A DNA stretch of 64,000 bases from NCBI RefSeq assembly GCF_910596095.1, contig NC_056550.1:13503501-13567500 (forward strand), in the 5' to 3' direction. A program made the position numbers and the translations under genes. Each line of letters opens with the position of its first letter. Position 1 is the stretch's first letter. The notes beneath the pieces were generated by a model, which was not told the DNA's origin, searched no databases, and saw only the letters and a list, made by a program, of their open reading frames with translations. Of this stretch, positions 58,501 to 64,000 are shown piece after piece. Source of the DNA: Thunnus maccoyii. Its lineage: Eukaryota; Chordata; Actinopteri; Scombriformes; Scombridae.

Positions 58501-61000
58501 CCACCATGGTCCCATCCCCCCTCTCTTTAGGTCAAACTAAAATACAAGGCCTCCATGTCACACACCACCAATCAGTTGCACAGTGCAAAATAGAAAAAAA
58601 AAAAAAAAAAAATCAATAGCCAAATAAACATGAGGACGCCTCAAGCTACTTACAGCCTATACCCCACCCAACCCCTTTCATACACATGCCATACACATAA
58701 AAACACACAAGCTACCAGCAAGGTCTCTGCTCTTTAAGCCCCGGCTGTCAGCCTGACAGACAGACAGTCACAATCTCTGCCCTGCAGCTGACTCCAGTCG
58801 CATATAATCACTGTTAGCTGGCTAGCTGTTACCTCTCCTCAGCACAGATTCCTTTGCAATGACACATGCGGGGTTGGTGTTGGTTCCTGGTAGCATTGTT
58901 ATTCCATTATTAAATTAGCAAATTGAATACAACGCCACTTTTTAGGTCAATGTTACACAACAGAGGTGAAAAGTCTGAGCGCCGCAGCTAATATAGGTCA
59001 CCTAATAAATAGACTGTTCCAGAACAATATAGAGAGCCTGCATGCAAACTAAATGCATGGTAAACAAACCCCACTTTTCCACCAACATTCCTTCCACCAC
59101 AAGCCGAACAAAAGGAAAACAATAATGAGTAGGGAAACGCTTTTTTCCTTGCTGTGCTGAAGGACAGTCGGGGTGGAGGACAGAAACTGATGTGTTTGCG
59201 GAGCCCCTGCTGGACCCCTCCCTCTTTATTCCAGCAAACTGTCCTCTCGTCAGAGTCCCAGAAGCCACCAGCTGACACACTGAGCAGCTGTCCGAGGGCC
59301 AGGCCAGGCAGATGGAAGCCAAAAAACAACTCGGCTCTCGAGGCGGAACTAAAAAGAAAGCAACTAGAGGAGAAAAATCCACACAGCGTGGACTAGACTG
59401 GCGTGTTTTTTCCTCAATCAATTGTTGTATACACACTCGTGTCCGTCTAACTTGGCTGTGACAGTAATGCCTAAACCAGACTTCACCTCCCGGCCAGAGA
59501 GGATGAGCTCATGCTTTCCACATGGATTGCGACGGGGGAAAGGCTTTTAGCTGCCTGGCAGCAGACCCCACCCTAGAATGAAACTGCAAATAATATCAAT
59601 ATAAAATGACATTATCGGTTAGAAGCTGGAGGGGGGTGGGGGGTGGGGGGGGCAGCTTCAGGCAGGTGGAGCCTGGGCAGATATAGCTGAGCTCCAGAGC
59701 TAAAGATGGCATGTCTGATAAGGCAGGGCAGGAGGCTTTTGATGGCCTACTAAGATTTTTAGCCTAATTCTGCTCAAGTTGTTGCTGGATTGCTGCTGTA
59801 CGGATCCCTTTGCTCGACCAGCAGCAGAAATGACTAGCAGCTCGTAAAAGGGGCTTTAAGGAGCAAGAGCAAAGAGCTAAGGAAAGATTTACAGGCTTAG
59901 CTAGCTCAGAGCCCCCACCCAAGCCCCCGCATCATCCGAAAACAGCTTGCGACTTCAAAATGCATGATGACTGACCGAGATTTGACACGCTCACTCAGCA
60001 AAGACTGATACATAGCACTAGTTTCACTCTAAATCTGGTTTATATGACCTTAAATCCTCCGCTAGTATTGAGGCAGCAATAATTTTTAAGGGATTTTCTT
60101 TGCATTGTTTTCACTGCAAAAAGGGGGAGGAATGCATCCAGACGAGACGCATTACTTACTGGAAACCTATGACTGCGTGCTTGAAGGATGAGTAGTCCTC
60201 TATATGATGTTATCCCATTAAAACAAGAAAAAAAAGAGCAGATATTGAAGGTTAGGCGTAGAAAATGGAGTAGACATCTATCTAAACCACAAAATGGACA
60301 TTATCTGAGTTTCCCTAAACTTTCATTAGCCCCGAACCAACAATGAACCAAATGGCTGATAATGACATATGCAGACACAAGTCTAGTCTGGGAGTCTTCC
60401 TGCAATCAATCGCATATCTGGACTCTAGATCATGATCTGTTCCTCTTGGTCCTCTATTGAGAAAAAATGCTACACATTCCATATTTAATAGATAAGGTCT
60501 GACATTAGAGAGCAGCACATTTAGAAATCATCGCAGGAGAGGAGCTGTGACCTGGACTACGAAAAGTTATTTTGTAGTCGGCCAAAGCCAGTTGATAGCT
60601 AACGTTTGATAGCTTTATCCATTTCTCAAAAAAAAAACAAGCAAAAAAATGGAAGAAGATCCGTCCAGGCACTTATTTTCTCTCTTTAACTCGCATGCCT
60701 AATCATTCAACAAAGCCCAGACCGGCTAACCTAACTTAATATAGCTAAAGGCTATATGGTGCATCACCCAATAAGATTAAGTTAATTAGCAAGACTATGT
60801 GACAGTAGCTAAATCCAGAAAAATCCCTCGCTCGCCACCAGCGGGCTAACAGCAGATAGCAGAAAAGAGGCGTTTGCTAGCTGAGAGGCTTGCCCGCATC
60901 CCACTTCTTTTGTTCCTCCGTGAAAGGCTTTCAGCTCCTTTTACCTGGAACTGCTTTTAGCGCCAGGTTCCACTCCTTGGAAGGTTGTTGTCGTCGTCAT
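52418..61000 (-). CDS. jpt1: jpt1 (Jupiter microtubule-associated homolog 1 / HN1), complete five-exon gene (span with introns)
   Basis: Five exons join in phase (56+143+149+40+146 nt) to give 177 aa. The start [12 protein letters not shown] and [11 protein letters not shown] match human MTTTTTFKGVDP...[24 protein letters not shown] matches VRKNKMASNIFGTP, and the C-terminus [14 protein letters not shown] matches [17 protein letters not shown]1 is a small, disordered cytoplasmic and nuclear protein linked to microtubules and to GSK3-beta/beta-catenin regulation. The middle (exon 3 and the acidic GENGQNGEE block) differs from mammals, as expected for disordered sequence. Exon 2 has a weak donor (GTAATT), and the exon 3 end is inferred from phase. 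The gene lies just upstream of a SUMO2/3 gene on the same strand, as JPT1 and SUMO2 neighbour each other in human. Confidence 0.93.
52564..53751 (-). other. jpt1 intron 4
   Basis: Donor GATG/GTAAGTG, acceptor TCTGCAG. AT-rich. No further exon was recognised. Confidence 0.7.
53752..53791 (-). CDS. jpt1: jpt1 exon 4 ([13 protein letters not shown])
   Basis: A 40-nt exon between TTGTAG and the donor GATG/GTAAGTG. It enters in phase 0 and leaves in phase 1. The acidic, Gly-rich peptide suits the disordered middle of the protein. It is too short to be found without its splice sites. Confidence 0.85.
53792..54300 (-). other. jpt1 intron 3
   Basis: Bounded by the inferred donor GAGAG/GTACCT and the acceptor TTGTAG. 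Nothing else was seen in it. Confidence 0.55.
54301..54449 (-). CDS. jpt1: jpt1 exon 3 (variable middle region)
   Basis: The acceptor CTTCCCAG is followed by [18 protein letters not shown], then a Pro/Gln-rich segment ending WNQRRE at the donor GAG/GTACCT. The end was chosen because it is the only GT that keeps phase 0 with exon 4. An earlier GT (after SAPLRR) would break the frame. The start is well supported, but the last 30 or so codons are less certain. Confidence 0.65.
54519..54889. mobile_element. Complete hAT-like non-autonomous element (MITE), 371 bp
   Basis: The ends are TAGAGCTGCAACGTTTAGTCG and, on the opposite strand, TAGGGCTGCAACTAATGATT, giving terminal inverted repeats. It is flanked by GCAGTCAT (54511-54518) and GTAGTCAT (54890-54897), an 8-bp target duplication with one mismatch, as expected for hAT elements. 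No transposase is encoded. It lies in jpt1 intron 2. Confidence 0.82.
56066..56300. repeat. Dispersed repeat (CAGTTCACCCAAATTTACAA...)
   Basis: It opens like the 48439 copy and continues with AGGGTTTGAGATATCTATTC and TACTCTGGATCATCCACAGA, blocks typical of a degraded teleost interspersed repeat. The recognition is from memory. Confidence 0.5.
58308..58450 (-). CDS. jpt1: jpt1 exon 2 (conserved core)
   Basis: The acceptor GCTCCTCAG is followed by [14 protein letters not shown], then [18 protein letters not shown] and [10 protein letters not shown]. It ends at the donor CCCA/GTAATT. The RPPGG and RKNKMAS blocks are the most conserved parts of the family. Reading past the donor continues about 22 codons to a stop, an intron-retention product at most. 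Confidence 0.92.
58451..60944 (-). other. jpt1 intron 1
   Basis: About 2.5 kb between the donor CCAG/GTAAAAGG and the acceptor CTCAG. The 59000-59440 open frames are chance. A GGGGGTGGGG stretch lies at 59630-59652, and an A run at about 58590-58611. Confidence 0.65.
60945..61000 (-). CDS. jpt1: jpt1 exon 1 ([18 protein letters not shown])
   Basis: The ATG at 61000 begins 18 codons plus two bases. The donor TCCAG/GTAAAAGG splits the Arg codon that precedes VLRPPGG, as in human JPT1. The five-threonine start is diagnostic. Confidence 0.95.
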
Positions 61001-61200
61001 CTTTATGGAGGATTTCGGTGTCTTTGCGGTAAGAAATAGTCAATGAAAAACTAGTTAAAAAAGACAATCTACTCCTTCCCCGCAGAGATGCGACGGGACG
61101 TTGACTCCACCCGACACTGACAAACTTAACGAACACCAGATCCGCTGGTTCTGCGGTGCCAGCCCACGAGACCCATCCCACCAGCGTTCGGCCCGCTCTG

Positions 61201-61236
61201 ATTGGACAGAACATCATAGAACTGCTCTCTCATTGG
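61201..61236 (-). promoter_or_regulatory. Twin CCAAT boxes upstream of jpt1
   Basis: ATTGGACAGAAC occurs at 61201 and again at 61232. On the jpt1 strand these read GTTCTGTCCAAT, two CCAAT boxes 31 bp (three helical turns) apart, about 200-235 nt upstream of the ATG in CpG-containing DNA. NF-Y pairs with this spacing are common in TATA-less promoters. Confidence 0.6.
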
Positions 61237-62771
61237 ACAGAACCTCAGAGATCGTCTCTTGTTGTTGGTGGCAGCAGCTCTCTGCTTCATGTCAGTGATC
61301 AGACAGAACAGTCCACATCCCCGAGGACTATTTTCTGCAAATCCATGAGCACTGATAAAACTGTGGTGCAAGGGGTGAACAAAAACGTGGATAAACTTTG
61401 ACCTCCAGCCAGTGAAGATCTTGAGACTAACTCTCCAGACATGTTTTAAGATGTATATAAATGTATATAAAATACTCTACTTTGAATAATAATGTGTGTC
61501 TCATATGGTTCAGTTACCTTGTCCCCCTCCATTAAAAATATGTTTCCCGTCTTGTTCCTACAGTTAAATTGGCCTACAAGCCTGATTTGTGACAGTTTGG
61601 AAGCCAATCATAGTTCAATATTCAACTTATACATGTGTGATGTGGAAACTTGAAGCCTCCAGTAAACATACACTAAGAATGGACTTTACAGTGAAGTAGG
61701 AGACGTGTCCAGCAATTCAGTCTCTGAAATGCAATATATTTACATATTCATAGTTTTGGGGATTTTTAATGAAGAAGGAGTAGATACCATTTTAAGGATT
61801 TTAAAGTTTGTGGAAAAACCACATCAGACACACTTCACAAGCAGACTAATGGTTTAACACATGTCTGGAGGGGATCTTTTTATATGGCATCCACACCTTC
61901 TCCCTCATCATTCTGCAGTGAAGCTTAAAAATCCAACTGTAGGAACAAGAAGAAAAACATATTTTTGAGCAGAGGGGGACTTTAAGTCTTAACAAATAAA
62001 TAGGCAGCAAAATGACTATTTTGCTTGTGCCCTTGTCATACTTTTACATATCTGTTATTTCTGCCAAAGAAAAAGGCAAAAGTCACACTGGAGAGCGAGA
62101 CAAAAATCAGTGAAAGTTTGGAAAAAGACAATAGCTTTATTTTAACAGGCACCTTAATAGACAATACAGATGTTTATTTGAATGAAACATCTCTTCAGGC
62201 TTCCCAAAATTTGAAGCTTTGCCTAGTTAAATGGTTAATCAAAACATTTCTCTACACATTCACTACTATATAAAAATGTATAAAATCAAATATTTTTTTT
62301 TCAGAAGATCCAAAACCAGAAGACAATTGCAATTCCCAAACTGGTTATACTGTTCACTAATAGCCTGTCCCAAAATAGTACACTCGCTGGACACAGAACA
62401 AGCCCAGGCCAACAACATTTGATCAATAAAGTCAGTTTTATTAACTCTATCACCAGTCCTGTTTTTCCGCAACCTTATACAAGCCCCTCAAATTGGGAAG
62501 GGAAGTCCTTAACATTTACTACAATATAGCATGAATAAACAAAACCTGAACATAGAGCGATCTGGATGTGGTTTATGTACAAAAACAGAAAAGTAACAAG
62601 AGAAAGAATGAAAATACTATACAGCAGTTATGTGCAGCAGAGAAATGACAATTTCTTCTGCATGGAATTCTGTTGAGACAATAGGACGAGTCGCAAAGAA
62701 GCAGCCGCTGTGTATCACAGGCTGGGAAGGTTGGTTGTGTTGAGGAGGAAAGTGGTGATACATGTGGATGA
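61237..62771. other. jpt1 upstream flank and 3' UTR of the SUMO2/3 gene
   Basis: No coding exon was recognised. On the minus strand, AATAAA signals at 62437-62442 and 62136-62141 lie 330 and 630 nt past the SUMO stop codon and are candidate polyadenylation signals. The section 61380-62100 appears to be plain intergenic DNA. Confidence 0.55.
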
Positions 62772-62834
62772 TTAAATCAGGCCTCCCGTCTGTTGTTGAA
62801 ACACATCAATTGTATCTTCGTCTTCCATTTCCAA
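62772..62834 (-). CDS. sumo2: SUMO2/3 last coding exon (partial gene)
   Basis: The acceptor CTTTCCAG is followed by LEMEDEDTIDVFQQQTGG and a two-residue tail LI, then TAA. SUMO2 and SUMO3 are ubiquitin-like modifiers attached to lysines through the C-terminal Gly-Gly. The LI tail is what SENP proteases would remove. LEMEDEDTIDVFQQQTGG is identical to human SUMO2/3, and human SUMO2 ends GGVY. The short tail and the position next to jpt1 favour SUMO2. The remaining exons lie beyond the right edge. Confidence 0.94.
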   Translation of the reverse strand: MEMEDEDTIDVFQQQTGGLI

Positions 62835-64000
62835 CTGGAAAGAGGGAAAAAAAAAAGATTAAAAGATGCGCCACATGACTTTCAATAAGCCAGAAGTTCT
62901 GCAGAATCTTTTTGTTATATTTTATAGCCAGTTGATCTGCATTTTGTCTATTTATGTATACTTATATTTAAGATAATTTTTGGCTTTATCAAACAAAAAG
63001 TGTGACAGAAAAACAGAAATAAACAACAAATATAGATATATTAAACATAGAGAGAGCACATGTACCTTAAAACTGTCAGTATGCTTTATACAAAGTCAAA
63101 TTTGACATTTGCATAGGCAAAATGACAACGTTGACATTGTATTTGGCTGTGATAAGCACAGTTGTATCCCCTCTAGCTATGAATCGCAGCAAGTACTACA
63201 TATTGACATCTATCTAAAGTGTAAGTTCGAGGTCTTGCCAACTAAAATTCTGTTTGGTGTGTTATGACAGGCATCTATATACTATACGCTTCCTCTGCAA
63301 CAAGACGTGGGGCCGGTTTCAAAAAGATATTTCAGATTGGTCTGTATTGTTGGGCCTGTCTTCATTTGCTCTTAGATTAGTCTTATGCAAGTTACACAGT
63401 CTCACAAAAATAAGGACTGAAAAGTTGGCCTCCTTACCCTCATGCTAACTCAAGACTTAAGAGCCATGTTTCCATGTGACACCTGCTGAACAGTGGCACC
63501 AATTTATAAAAAAAAAAAAAAAAAAGAAAAAAAAAAGAAAAGAGGAAAACGTGGCACATAATTTTTGTGGTTTGCTAACAATGCTGTGGAGCAATGAGAA
63601 GGGAAAGAGGTTGTTTTTTTTGGAGAGAAATACACAGCAGTGAGGTCACCATCAGTCACGTTCTTTTGTTCAAGGAAGTTATCCAGAGCCTGACTGACAA
63701 GTCCTGCCACATGAAGAAGCCACAGCATCTCAGCTCTGCCAAAAGGTGTGTGGCATTGAGATTTGGTGATACTGGGAAGTTTTTTGTATTGTTTTACAGC
63801 ATTTTCCCTGTGAAATGTCCGTGTATAATTTTGGTGTCAAGTTTGAAAAAAAAGTATACCTAGAATTCTTGAAAAACTAGTCCTACTGTATTTAAGACAG
63901 TCAAGAACTAGATAACTCTGTGAAATGCCTATCAGAAGTCTGACTATTAGATCTAAGCTATAGTCAAAGTCCTTCTTTGTGAAACCAGCCTCAGATGTGG
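62835..64000 (-). other. SUMO2/3 last intron (partial)
   Basis: AT-rich, with an A-rich run at 63509-63540 and a candidate MITE (63311-63990). No further SUMO exon was recognised. Confidence 0.65.
63311..63990. mobile_element. Candidate MITE with GGCYGGTTTCAMAAAGA termini
   Basis: GGCCGGTTTCAAAAAGA at 63311-63327 matches the reverse complement of 63974-63990 (GGCTGGTTTCACAAAGA) at 15 of 17 bases. This terminus is familiar from fish non-autonomous elements. Internal A-rich sequence interrupts it, so the two ends might be two separate relics. Confidence 0.5.

Noticed and set aside
1..64000. CRISPR arrays, operons, phage or other prokaryotic systems, and tRNA or rRNA genes
   Set aside because: The window is vertebrate nuclear DNA; regular repeats are microsatellites, and no tRNA fold or rRNA sequence was recognised.

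Overview
This window is vertebrate nuclear DNA, most likely from a teleost (probably percomorph) fish. The evidence is GT-AG split genes with kilobase introns, dense (CA)n, (GA)n and (CAG)n microsatellites, fish-type interspersed repeats, and gene content matching parts of human 17q25 (SEPT9, CD7, JPT1/HN1, SUMO2). No prokaryotic, viral or CRISPR features were seen. Exons were found by reading both strands for splice sites joined in phase and for protein motifs known from family sequences. No alignment could be run.

Layout, left to right. 55-1527 (+) is an intact 490-codon ORF in one exon, for a secreted or membrane protein I do not recognise. 8180-38419 (-) is the 5' half of septin 9. It has a 756-nt common exon encoding the basic, microtubule-binding N-terminal region. 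Four alternative first exons lie at about 9.6, 16.7, 24.5 and 38.4 kb, and a short second exon of the long isoform lies at 28.2 kb. The GTPase-domain exons must lie beyond the left edge, so the 55-1527 gene would be nested, antisense, in a septin 9 intron. 44404-46237 (-) is a complete four-exon CD7-like immune receptor (signal peptide, one V-type Ig domain, TM segment, tail with a YEDM motif). An extra signal-peptide exon lies at 47.0 kb. 52418-61000 (-) is a complete five-exon jpt1. 62772-62834 (-) is the last coding exon of a SUMO2/3 gene that continues past the right edge. All recognised genes except the first are on the minus strand.

The genes do not form a pathway. Septin 9 and Jpt1 act on the cytoskeleton and microtubules, SUMO2 is a protein modifier, and the CD7-like protein is a leukocyte surface receptor. 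The link is conserved linkage: JPT1 and SUMO2 are neighbours in human, and SEPT9 and CD7 lie on the same chromosome arm.

The rest is intronic or intergenic DNA. It holds at least two members of a hAT-like MITE family (one complete with an 8-bp target duplication), a second candidate MITE at the right edge, a tRNA-like SINE head, several dispersed teleost repeats, two poly-G tracts over 20 nt and a long near-perfect hairpin. I found no novel multi-gene system. The most useful leads are the septin 9 alternative promoters (one first exon I cannot match to a human isoform), the possible duplicate first exon of the CD7-like gene, and the unknown nested gene.
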